Part shown: piece by piece, positions 1 through 7,179 of the stretch
Layout: each line of letters begins with the position of its first letter
Position numbering within the stretch: the stretch's first letter is position 1
From: DATIVK01 sp035465955
GTDB lineage: Bacteria > Myxococcota > Myxococcia > Myxococcales > Anaeromyxobacteraceae
Assembly: GCA_035465955.1 (NCBI GenBank)
Contig: DATIVK010000097.1
Coordinates: 1-14,496 of the forward strand
DNA length: 14,496 bases
Reading direction: 5' to 3'
Position numbers and translations under genes: made by a program
The notes under the pieces: model-generated
Seen by the model: the letters and a program-made list of their open reading frames with translations, nothing else
Databases searched by the model: none
Told to the model about the DNA's origin: nothing

Positions 1-221
1 ATGCCGACCCCCGGCGCGCACGCGATGGCGTCGGGCGGTGCCCACGCCAGCTCCGCCAGGGGCGCCGCCTCCGCCAGCGCCCGCGCCGACTCTAAGGCCG
101 CGGTGCCGGCCGCCCCCGCGCCCAGCACCAGCGCGAGCAGCTCCGCGTCGGTCAGCGCGCGCGCCCCCGCCGCGAGGAGCCGCGCCCGGGGGCGCTCGTC
201 GATCACGCTCTCGGTCTGCAT
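1..221 (-). CDS. radC: RadC family protein, N-terminal part (runs off left edge)
   Basis: Only the first 73 codons lie in the window. The N-terminus reads MQTESVIDERPRARLLAAGA, then ALTDAELLALVLGAG and, near residues 62-73, PPDAIACAPGVG. This is the usual RadC/UPF0758 order: an ERPRxRLL segment, a (L/S)DAELLAxxLxxG segment, and a helix-hairpin-helix ending in PGxG. In this family the JAMM/MPN domain follows; it would lie outside the window. Despite the name, a DNA-repair role is not established for the family. The ATG at 221 is the only possible start, since an in-frame TGA lies 13 codons upstream with no other start codon between. No clear Shine-Dalgarno is seen. Codon 43 is TTA, unusual in such GC-rich DNA. 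It lies downstream of the yceI-like gene on the same strand, separated by a hairpin. Confidence 0.8.
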   Translation of the reverse strand, partial: MQTESVIDERPRARLLAAGARALTDAELLALVLGAGAAGTAALESARALAEAAPLAELAWAPPDAIACAPGVG

Positions 222-281
222 CGGGCTCGGGAGAGCAACCGCCGTGCCGGCGCGGGAGGCTCATCCGTTCAGCCCGATCCC

Positions 282-318
282 GGCGCCCCTGCGGCCGTCC
301 GGCGGACCGCAGGGCGCC
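282..318 (-). terminator. Strong GC hairpin after the yceI-like gene
   Basis: An imperfect inverted repeat starts 10 bases past the stop of the YceI-like gene. The outer arms are GGCGCCC-CTGCGG and CCGCAGGGCGCC with one bulged C, and a nested inner stem GTCC/GGAC closes on a 3-base loop. There is no T-run on the minus strand after it, so it is not a textbook intrinsic terminator. It could still end or attenuate transcription between the YceI-like gene and radC, or protect the 3' end of the upstream message. Confidence 0.4.
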
Positions 319-328
319 GCGCGGCCCA

Positions 329-919
329 TCACTTCTTCACGAACTCCGCCTCGATCTCGATCTCGGCGTCGTTGCCGACGATGGCGCCGCCGCCCTCGAG
401 CACCTTGTTCCAGGTGATGCCGAAGTCACGCCGGTCGACCCGGGTCGTGGCCGAGAAGCCGCGGCGGACCATGCCCCACGGATCCTTCACCTCGGGGGTC
501 GTCTTCACCTTGAGGACCACCGGCTTCGTCACGCCGTGCATCGTGAGGTCGCCGGTCACCTTGAGGCCGTCCTTGCCCGCCTTCTCGACCTTCGTCGACT
601 TGAAGGTCATCGTCGGGTACTTCGCCACGTCGAAGAAGTTCTCCGACCGCAGGTCGTCGTCGCGCTTCGGCTCCCGCGTGTTGACCCCCGCGACGTCGAT
701 CGTCGCCTCCACCTTCGACCTCGTGACGTCCTTCTCGTCGAGCGTGAGCGTCCCCTCGACCTTCCCCAGCTCGCCCCGCACGTTGCTGATCACCATGTGC
801 CGGACGGCGAAGCCGGCGTGGGTGTGGGCCGGGTCGATGCTCCAGGTGCCCGCCTGCCCCAGGGCGAGGGCCGGCGCCAGCGCGAGGGCCAGGGTGACGG
901 TGCGTACGATCGCTTTCAT
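329..919 (-). CDS. YceI-family periplasmic lipid/isoprenoid-binding protein
   Basis: A 196-residue precursor. Residues 1-22 form a signal peptide (MKAIVRT, a hydrophobic LALALAPALAL core, then a small-residue cleavage site near GQA). The mature part opens with the family signature WSIDPAHTHAGFAVRHM and continues with the characteristic SENFFDVAKYPTMTF and GDLTMHGVTKPVVL segments, ending in an EIEIEAEF strand. Length and motif order match single-domain YceI proteins, lipocalin-like barrels that bind polyisoprenoid or other amphiphilic lipids in the periplasm. The ligand here cannot be told from sequence. The ATG at 919 has a good AGGAGA Shine-Dalgarno (925-930) five bases upstream. It lies 43 bases downstream of the dioxygenase gene on the same strand, so co-transcription is likely. 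Confidence 0.9.
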   Translation of the reverse strand: MKAIVRTVTLALALAPALALGQAGTWSIDPAHTHAGFAVRHMVISNVRGELGKVEGTLTLDEKDVTRSKVEATIDVAGVNTREPKRDDDLRSENFFDVAKYPTMTFKSTKVEKAGKDGLKVTGDLTMHGVTKPVVLKVKTTPEVKDPWGMVRRGFSATTRVDRRDFGITWNKVLEGGGAIVGNDAEIEIEAEFVKK

Positions 920-962
920 GGTGGTCTCCTGTTCCGTCGGGCGGCGCAGTCGCCGGCCCGTG

Positions 963-1748
963 CTACGAGCGGAGCGCGAAGCTCCGCATGCCGAGCGTCC
1001 CGTAGGTGAACCCCTCGTGGACGACCTCGACCGCGTCCCCGGGCGCCCGGGCCCCCACGGCGACGAGGAGCGGGTCGAAGTGCTCGGTGGTCGGGTGGGC
1101 GCGCGCGGCGTGCGGGGCCTCCGCCTTCCACCGCGCGAGGGCGGCGACGTCGAGCGCGGCCAGGCGGGCGGCCACCCAGCCGTCGAAGTCCGCGGCCCAG
1201 CCCCGCGGGCCGCGCTCCTTGTCGTCGAACGCGACCTCGCCGAGGTTGTGGACCGCGCCGCCGCTCGCGAGCAGCACGATCCCGTCGTCCCGGAGCGGCG
1301 CCAGCGCCGCTCCGAAGCGGAGCAGGTCCGCGGGGAGCGCGACCGGCAGCGAGACCTGCACCACCGGCACCTCCGCGAGGGGCCAGGCGTGCAGGAGCGG
1401 CGTCCACGCGCCGTGGTCGAGGCCGCGCGCGGGGTCGGCCGCCGCGTCGATGCCGGCGCCCTCGAGCAGCGCCACGATCCGGGCGGCCAGGGCGGGATCG
1501 CCGGGCGCGGGGTACTGGATCCGGTAGAGGGGCGCGGGGAAGCCGTAGAAGTCGTGGATCGTCTCCGGCGCCGGCGAAGACGTCACCGCGACGGCGCCCG
1601 GGGTGACCCAATGCGCCGAGACCACGGCGATCGCGCGCGGCCGCCCCACCCGGCGCCCGAGGCGTGCGACCGCCTGCGTCCAGCCGTCCACCTCGAGCGC
1701 CTCGGTCGGGGCGCCGTGCGACACGAAGATGACCGGAGCGCGGGCCAC
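963..1748 (-). CDS. Extradiol ring-cleavage dioxygenase, LigB/DODA (YgiD) type
   Basis: A 261-residue protein of the LigB superfamily, class III extradiol dioxygenase, close in length to E. coli YgiD. Visible signatures are FVSHGAPTEAL (H11), VVSAHW (H46), ETIHDFYGFPAPLYRIQYPAPG spanning about 62-83 (H65), LDHGAWTPLLHAWP (H112), ASGGAVHNLG (H167) and TEHFDPLLVAVGA (H223). In characterised members such histidines bind a catalytic metal (zinc or iron) and act as acid/base; H11, H46 and H223 are the likely ligands. YgiD and plant DODA open the catechol ring of DOPA; the substrate here is unknown. I chose GTG at 1748 because AGGGG (1753-1757) lies four bases upstream. An in-frame ATG at 1772 would add eight residues but lacks a clear ribosome-binding site. 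It is the first gene of a minus-strand group with the YceI-like gene. Confidence 0.85.
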   Translation of the reverse strand: MARAPVIFVSHGAPTEALEVDGWTQAVARLGRRVGRPRAIAVVSAHWVTPGAVAVTSSPAPETIHDFYGFPAPLYRIQYPAPGDPALAARIVALLEGAGIDAAADPARGLDHGAWTPLLHAWPLAEVPVVQVSLPVALPADLLRFGAALAPLRDDGIVLLASGGAVHNLGEVAFDDKERGPRGWAADFDGWVAARLAALDVAALARWKAEAPHAARAHPTTEHFDPLLVAVGARAPGDAVEVVHEGFTYGTLGMRSFALRS

Positions 1749-1841
1749 GGTGCCCCTGTATCTAAGGCGCATCCGTCCGCTTGCAATCCCGGGAGGGGGC
1801 CCCCGGGGGTGACGCCGGCCCATCCGCGCTACAACGGAGGC
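1749..1841. promoter_or_regulatory. Divergent intergenic region between dioxygenase and acyltransferase genes
   Basis: About 90 bases separate the two divergent starts, so both promoters should be here or overlap the gene ends. I see no convincing -35/-10 pair. A striking block at 1791-1809 consists of GGG, A, GGGGG, CCCCC, GGGGG, which contains two overlapping 10-base palindromes (GGGGGCCCCC at 1795-1804 and CCCCCGGGGG at 1800-1809) and would fold strongly in RNA just upstream of the acyltransferase start. Confidence 0.35.
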
Positions 1842-2855
1842 GTGGCTGCGCGGGCGCACTCCGATCCGGGCGACGGCCCGCTCCACCGCCTCCTCCGGCG
1901 CTCCCTCACCCTCCCCGCCTTCTTCCTCGCCCTGGCCGCGTGGGTGGCGCTGCTGCCGATCCTCCTGCCGCTCGCGCTCGCGCGCGACCTCGTCCTGCGC
2001 CGGCGCCTCGCGGCCACGCGCTTCGTAGGTGCCGTCCTCGCCTACCTCGCGTTCGAGGGCTTCGGCGTGGGCGCGGTGCTCGGGCTCCTCCTCGCGCGGC
2101 GCGCCACCCTCGACAACCTCTACGCCCTCGAGGCCGGGTGGGCCGACGCCCTCCTGCGCACGGTGCTGCGGCTCTTTGGGATGGGGCTCCAGGTCGAGGG
2201 GCTCGACGCCCTCGCGCCCGGCCCGGTCCTGCTCCTCGGCAACCACGTCAGCGTCGCCGACGCGCTCCTCCCCGCCGCGATCGCGTCGGCGCGGCGCGGC
2301 CTGCGCCTCCGGTACGTCGCCAAGCGCGAGCTGCTCTGGGACCCCGCCGTCGACCTCGGGTGCCACATCCTCCCCAACGTCTTCGTCCGGCGCGGCGCGC
2401 TCGACACGGCGGGCGACCTCGCGCGGGTCCAGTCCCTCCTCGACGGGCTCGGCCCCTCCGACGCCGTCGTCCTCTTCCCCGAGGGGACGCGCTTCACCGA
2501 GGCGAAGCGCGCCGCCGTGCTCGCGAAGCGCGCGGCCGAGGGGCCTCGCGAGCACCTCGACCGCGACCGGCGCCTGCGCTCGCTCCTGCCGCCGCACCTC
2601 GGCGGCCTGCTCGCGCTCCTCGACCGGGGGGCCGGCGTCGACGTGGTCGTGATGGGGCACACCGGCCTCGAGGGGCTCGTGAAGATCACGGACCTCTGGG
2701 ATGGCCGCCTCCTCGGGCGCACGCTGCGCGTCGCCTTCTGGCGCGTCCCGGCGTCCACGATCCCCGCCGGGCGCGAGGCGCGCATCGACTGGATCTACTC
2801 CCAGTGGGATCGCCTCGACGTGTGGGTCTCCACGCACCGGGTGGGGTACAACTAG
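1842..2855 (+). CDS. Membrane-bound PlsC-type 1-acylglycerol-3-phosphate acyltransferase-like protein
   Basis: About 337 residues. Residues 21-52 and 61-85 are two hydrophobic membrane segments. The acyltransferase fold follows, with the HX4D catalytic motif as NHVSVAD (H135, D140), the acceptor-phosphate-binding motif FPEGTR (212-217), and a later hydrophobic strand VDVVVMGHTGLEG. These are the hallmarks of the PlsC/LPLAT family, which transfers a fatty acyl group to lysophosphatidate or related acceptors at the inner membrane. It is longer than minimal PlsC (about 240 residues) because of the N-terminal membrane region, as in the eukaryote-like LPLAT/AGPAT branch, so the acceptor may differ from lysophosphatidate. 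The start is uncertain. GTG 1842 has GGAGG only one base upstream, which is too close. In-frame GTG 1809 would add 11 residues and sits behind the G/C palindrome block. The downstream gene starts 4 bases after the stop. Confidence 0.82.
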   Translation: MAARAHSDPGDGPLHRLLRRSLTLPAFFLALAAWVALLPILLPLALARDLVLRRRLAATRFVGAVLAYLAFEGFGVGAVLGLLLARRATLDNLYALEAGWADALLRTVLRLFGMGLQVEGLDALAPGPVLLLGNHVSVADALLPAAIASARRGLRLRYVAKRELLWDPAVDLGCHILPNVFVRRGALDTAGDLARVQSLLDGLGPSDAVVLFPEGTRFTEAKRAAVLAKRAAEGPREHLDRDRRLRSLLPPHLGGLLALLDRGAGVDVVVMGHTGLEGLVKITDLWDGRLLGRTLRVAFWRVPASTIPAGREARIDWIYSQWDRLDVWVSTHRVGYN

Positions 2856-2859
2856 CGCG

Positions 2860-5800
2860 ATGGCTCGCTACGTTGGGATCGACATCGGCGCCGAGACCCT
2901 GAAGCTCGTCGAGGCCGTGCGGGAGGGGACCGGCGGCGCGCTCTCGATCGTCCGGCGGCAGGCCGTGGATCACGGGAAGGAGCCGGCCGCCCGGCTGGTC
3001 GAGCTCCTGCGCGCGTGGGACTGGGACGGCGTCGAGGCGGCGGCGGTGACCGGCCGGCTCGGTCGGATCGCGGCGCTCCCGCGCCTCCCGGTGAAGCAGG
3101 CCCTGGCGGCCGGCCACCGGCACCTCTTCGGCCCCGTTCCCGCGACGGTCGTGAGCATCGGCAGCCGCGGCTTCTCGGTCCTGGAGCTCCACGCCGCGCG
3201 GCCGGCGGTCCACCGCGAGAACTCGCGGTGCGCCCAGGGGACGGGCAACTTCCTGCGCCAGCTCGTGGACCGCTTCGGCCTCTCCGTGGAGCAGGCGGCC
3301 CGGCTCGCCGACGGCGTCCCCGATCCCGCGCCGCTCTCCGGCCGCTGCCCGGTCATCCTCAAGACCGACATGACCCACCTCGCCAACAAGGGCGAGGCGC
3401 CCGACCGGATCCTGGCCGGGCTGCTCGACGCCATCGCCGAGAACGTCGAGGCGCTGGTGAAGCCGCGGGGCTGCCCGCCCCGCGTGCTCCTCACGGGCGG
3501 CGTGGCCCGCTCGCGCCGCGTGCGCGAGCACCTCCGCGCCTTCTGCGAGCGTCACGGCCTCACGTTCCTCGACGCGGAGCTGGAGGACGGGCTCTTCCTC
3601 GAGGCCACCGGCTGCGCCGTCCACGCGGCGGCCCGCGGCGGCCACCCGCCGGCCCTCGACGCGCTCCTCCACCCCGCCCCCGAGGCGCGGCTGGAGCTGC
3701 TCCCGCCCCTCTCCGCCGCCCTCGGGCGGGTGCGGCGCCTGGCTGCGCCTCCGCCGGCGCCCGCCGCCGACGGGCCGCGACCGGTCCTCCTCGGGCTCGA
3801 CATCGGCTCGACCGGCGCGAAGGCGGTGGCGGTCGACGCCGCGAGCGGCCAGCCGCGCTGGGAGGCCTGGCGGCGGACCGCCGGCGATCCCGTGGGCGCG
3901 GCGCAGGCGCTCGTGCGCCAGTTCCTGGACGGCCCCGCCGGCGCGAGCCCGGTCGCCGGCTTCGGCGCGACGGGCAGCGGCCGGGAGATCGTCGGCTCGC
4001 TCCTCGCCACCTGCTACGGGGCCGACGCGGTCTTCGTCCTCAACGAGATCGCCGCCCACGCCCGCGGCGCGCTGCACCACGACCCGCGCGTGGACACCAT
4101 CTTCGAGATCGGCGGCCAGGACGCGAAGTACATCCGGCTCGACGCGGGGCGCGTCGTCGACGCCGCGATGAACGAGGCGTGCAGCGCCGGCACCGGCTCC
4201 TTCATCGAGGAGCAGGGGCGCCGCTTCGATGGGCTCGCGAGCGTCGAGGCGCTGGCGCGCGTCGCGGCGGGCGCCGACGGCGCGGTGGCGCTCGGCCAGC
4301 ACTGCTCCGTCTTCATGGCCGAGGTCATCGACGAGGCGATCGCGGCGGGCGCGCCGCGCGGGCGGATCGTCGCCGGGCTCTACGACTCGGTCATCTCCAA
4401 CTACCTGAACCGGGTGAAGGGGAGCCGCTCCGTCGGGAGCGTCGTCTTCTGCCAGGGGATGCCCTTCTCCGCCGACGCGCTCGCGGCGGCGGTCGCGCGC
4501 CAGACCGGCGCGGAGGTGATCGTCCCGCCGAGCCCCGGCACCGTGGGGGCCCTCGGGATCGCGCTGCTCGCGTCCGAGGCCCTGGCGCGGGAGGGCGCCG
4601 CGCCGCTCGACGCGCACCGGCTCCTGGAGGCGCGGCTGGAGAAGAAGGACGGCTTCGTCTGCGGCGCCACCCGCGGCTGCGGCGGGAGCGGGAACCGGTG
4701 CCGCATCGACCGGCTCACCACGCGCGTCGCCGGCGAGCGGCGGCGCTTCACCTGGGGCGGCGCCTGCTCGCTCTACGACGCGGGGACGCGGCGGCAGAAG
4801 CTGCCGGACCGGGCGCCGGATCCCTTCCGGGAGCGCGAGGAGCGGGTCGCGGCGCTCGCGGCCCGGCTCGGCGACCGCCGGGGCGGCAGGACCGTCGCGA
4901 TGACCGACGAGCTCTCGCTGAAGGGGCTCTTCCCCTTCTTCGCGACCTTCGTCCACGGCCTCGGCTTCGACCTCGCCATCTCCCGCGGCGCGGACCGGGC
5001 CGCGCTCAAGCGCGGCATCGAGGCGGCCAACGTCCCCTTCTGCGCGCCGATGCAGCAGTTCCACGGCCTCGTCGGCGCGATGGCGGACTCGGACCCCGAC
5101 CTCGTCCTCGCGCCGATGCTCCGCGAGCTGCCGCGCGTCGGCGGCGAGCGGGCCTCGCAGCTCTGCCCCGTGGCGCAGGCGGCCCCGGACGTCCTCCGCC
5201 GCGACCTCGGCCCCGGCTTCGCGGCCCGGCTCGTCTCGCCGGTGATGGACGTGGGGCCCGGCGGGCTCGACTCCGACGTCTTCCGGCGCTCCTGCCTGCG
5301 GCTCGCGAAGGCGCTCGGCGACGGCGGCGGCGACCGCTTCCAGCGCGCGCTCCGCGAGGCCCTCGCCGCCCAGGCCGCCTTCGACGATTCGCTCCTCGCC
5401 CTCGGGCGCGAGGCCCTCGACCGGTGCGCTCGCGACGGCCTGCTGCCGATCGTCGTGCTCGGGCGCACGTACACGATCCACAACGACGTCCTCAACTCCA
5501 ACCTCCCGGCCATCCTGCGCGAGCAGGGGGCGATCGCCATCCCGATCGACTGCTACCCGGTGGCGCCGGGCGCCCCCGTCTTCCCCAACATGTTCTGGGC
5601 GCACGGGCAGCGGATCCTCCGGGCGGCCTGGCAGGTCCGCCGCACCCCCGGCGTCTACGCGCTCTTCGCCTCCAACTACTCCTGCGGCCCGGACAGCTTC
5701 ACCCTCCCGTTCGCGAGCCGGCTGATGGAGGGCAAGCCGTTCGCCGTCGTCGAGACCGACGGCCACGCGGGCGACGCGGGGACCCGGACGCGCGTCGAGG

Positions 5801-7179
5801 CGTTCCTCCACTGCGTCCGCGAGGAGCGGCGGGCGTCCCCCGGCGCCGGCGCGCGGCCGCCCATCGACGCCGAGCGGCTCACCGTGAGGAGCCGGACGTT
5901 CGGCGAGCTGCGCGCGAGCGGCGAGATCCTCCTCGTCCCGCGGATGGGGTCGGGCGCGGAGGTCCTCGCGGCGGCGGCGCGGGGCGTCGGGGTGCCGGCC
6001 GAGGCCCTGCCCGAGCCCACGACGGAGACGCTCCGCGCCGGGCGCCGCCACACCTCGGGGAAGGAGTGCCTCCCCCTCGCCGTGACGCTCGGCAGCCTGC
6101 TCGAGCGCGTCGAGCGGCCGGGGAGCGAGCGGGTTCGCTTCACCTTCTTCATGCCCTCCGCCGACGGCCCGTGCCGCTTCGGCGCCTACAAGGAGCTGCA
6201 GCAGGTCGTCCTCGACCGGCTCGGCCACGCGGACCGCGTCCGGATCTGGGCGCCCCCGTTCAGCAACTACTTCCAGGGCGTGCCGCCCGGCTTCGGCGCC
6301 CTGGTCCTCACCGGGCTGGTGGCGAGCGACCTGCTGCGCGACCTGCACGGCGACGTCCGGCCGCTGGAGACCCACCCCGGCGCCTGCGACGCGCTCCTCG
6401 ACGGCGCCCGCGCCGCGCTCGCCGCGCTCGTCGAGCGCGAGGTGAAGGGGGAGCTCGCGCTCCGCCGCGTCCTCCTGGAGACGACCACCGGCCGGCTCTG
6501 GGGCATCCCGGCGCTCCTCGCGCGGACCGCCCGCGACGTCGCCGCGCTCCGCGGGGCCCGCGACCTGCCGCGCGTGCAGGTCACCGGCGAGATCTACGTC
6601 CGGAACGATCCCTTCTGCACCGGCGACCTGGTCGGCGCGCTCCACCGGCGCGGCCTGCGCGCGCGGGTCGTCCCGATGACCGAGTACCTCTACTACTCGT
6701 TCTTCCTCGGCGGCGGGCGCGGCGTCGGCCACGCGGTCGAGGGCTGGATCCGGGACCGCATCCTCGCCGCGTGCCACGCGGCGGTCGACGGCCCGATGGG
6801 CTGGGCGGGGCCGCCCCGGATCGCGGAGTCCGTGCGGGCCGGCTCCGGCTACCTGCGCGACGCCCTGCGAGGCGAGGCCATCCTCACGCTCGGCACGGCG
6901 CTCCACGCCTGGCGCCGCGGCGAGATCGACGCGGTCGTCGCCGCGGGGCCGCTCGAGTGCATGCCCAACAAGCTGGCCGCCGCGCAGCTCCACCACGCCG
7001 CGGAGGAGGAGGGGCTCCTGTCCCTCACGCTCGACCTGAACGGCGAGCCCCCCGACCCGCAGCTCCTCGACGCGTTCGCCTTCGAGGTCCACGCGCGCCA
7101 CCGCGAGCGCCGGGCGCACGTCCCGGCCGCGGGCGTGGAGGCGACCGGCCCCCTCCTGCCCTCCCTCGCGCCCCGCTAG
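2860..7179 (+). CDS. Giant acyl-CoA dehydratase activase-type protein: two HgdC/BadF ATPase halves fused to HgdB-like reductase modules
   Basis: A 1439-residue protein. Half 1 (about 1-270) starts MARYVGIDIGAE and carries RCAQGTGNF (C124) and GRCPVILKTDMTH (C163). Half 2 (about 305-590) carries GLDIGSTGAK (312-321), IGGQDAKYIRL, EACSAGTGSF (C441) and GQHCSVFMAEV (C482). In HgdC-type activators two cysteines about 39 apart in each monomer bridge one [4Fe-4S] cluster across the dimer; here both halves sit in one chain with matching spacing (39 and 41). A four-cysteine stretch follows (C601, C607, C614, C636), then a DUF2229-like module (about 688-800; C728, C769), and HgdB/D-component-like parts with LGRTYTIHNDVLN (868 on), PIDCYP (C898), SNYSCGPDSF (C942), GKECLPL (C1070), DGPCRFG (C1105) and GPLECMPNK (C1367). 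The architecture resembles the large COG1924-COG3580-COG3581 fusions, whose reaction is unknown. ATP-driven low-potential electron transfer is the family-based inference. The ATG at 2860 is four bases past the acyltransferase stop, suggesting translational coupling. Confidence 0.9.
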   Translation: MARYVGIDIGAETLKLVEAVREGTGGALSIVRRQAVDHGKEPAARLVELLRAWDWDGVEAAAVTGRLGRIAALPRLPVKQALAAGHRHLFGPVPATVVSIGSRGFSVLELHAARPAVHRENSRCAQGTGNFLRQLVDRFGLSVEQAARLADGVPDPAPLSGRCPVILKTDMTHLANKGEAPDRILAGLLDAIAENVEALVKPRGCPPRVLLTGGVARSRRVREHLRAFCERHGLTFLDAELEDGLFLEATGCAVHAAARGGHPPALDALLHPAPEARLELLPPLSAALGRVRRLAAPPPAPAADGPRPVLLGLDIGSTGAKAVAVDAASGQPRWEAWRRTAGDPVGAAQALVRQFLDGPAGASPVAGFGATGSGREIVGSLLATCYGADAVFVLNEIAAHARGALHHDPRVDTIFEIGGQDAKYIRLDAGRVVDAAMNEACSAGTGSFIEEQGRRFDGLASVEALARVAAGADGAVALGQHCSVFMAEVIDEAIAAGAPRGRIVAGLYDSVISNYLNRVKGSRSVGSVVFCQGMPFSADALAAAVARQTGAEVIVPPSPGTVGALGIALLASEALAREGAAPLDAHRLLEARLEKKDGFVCGATRGCGGSGNRCRIDRLTTRVAGERRRFTWGGACSLYDAGTRRQKLPDRAPDPFREREERVAALAARLGDRRGGRTVAMTDELSLKGLFPFFATFVHGLGFDLAISRGADRAALKRGIEAANVPFCAPMQQFHGLVGAMADSDPDLVLAPMLRELPRVGGERASQLCPVAQAAPDVLRRDLGPGFAARLVSPVMDVGPGGLDSDVFRRSCLRLAKALGDGGGDRFQRALREALAAQAAFDDSLLALGREALDRCARDGLLPIVVLGRTYTIHNDVLNSNLPAILREQGAIAIPIDCYPVAPGAPVFPNMFWAHGQRILRAAWQVRRTPGVYALFASNYSCGPDSFTLPFASRLMEGKPFAVVETDGHAGDAGTRTRVEAFLHCVREERRASPGAGARPPIDAERLTVRSRTFGELRASGEILLVPRMGSGAEVLAAAARGVGVPAEALPEPTTETLRAGRRHTSGKECLPLAVTLGSLLERVERPGSERVRFTFFMPSADGPCRFGAYKELQQVVLDRLGHADRVRIWAPPFSNYFQGVPPGFGALVLTGLVASDLLRDLHGDVRPLETHPGACDALLDGARAALAALVEREVKGELALRRVLLETTTGRLWGIPALLARTARDVAALRGARDLPRVQVTGEIYVRNDPFCTGDLVGALHRRGLRARVVPMTEYLYYSFFLGGGRGVGHAVEGWIRDRILAACHAAVDGPMGWAGPPRIAESVRAGSGYLRDALRGEAILTLGTALHAWRRGEIDAVVAAGPLECMPNKLAAAQLHHAAEEEGLLSLTLDLNGEPPDPQLLDAFAFEVHARHRERRAHVPAAGVEATGPLLPSLAPR

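Noticed and set aside
1..417. A plus-strand 138-codon frame at the left edge
   Set aside because: Ser/Ala/Arg-rich text without motifs; the minus strand of the same bases encodes the clear RadC N-terminus.
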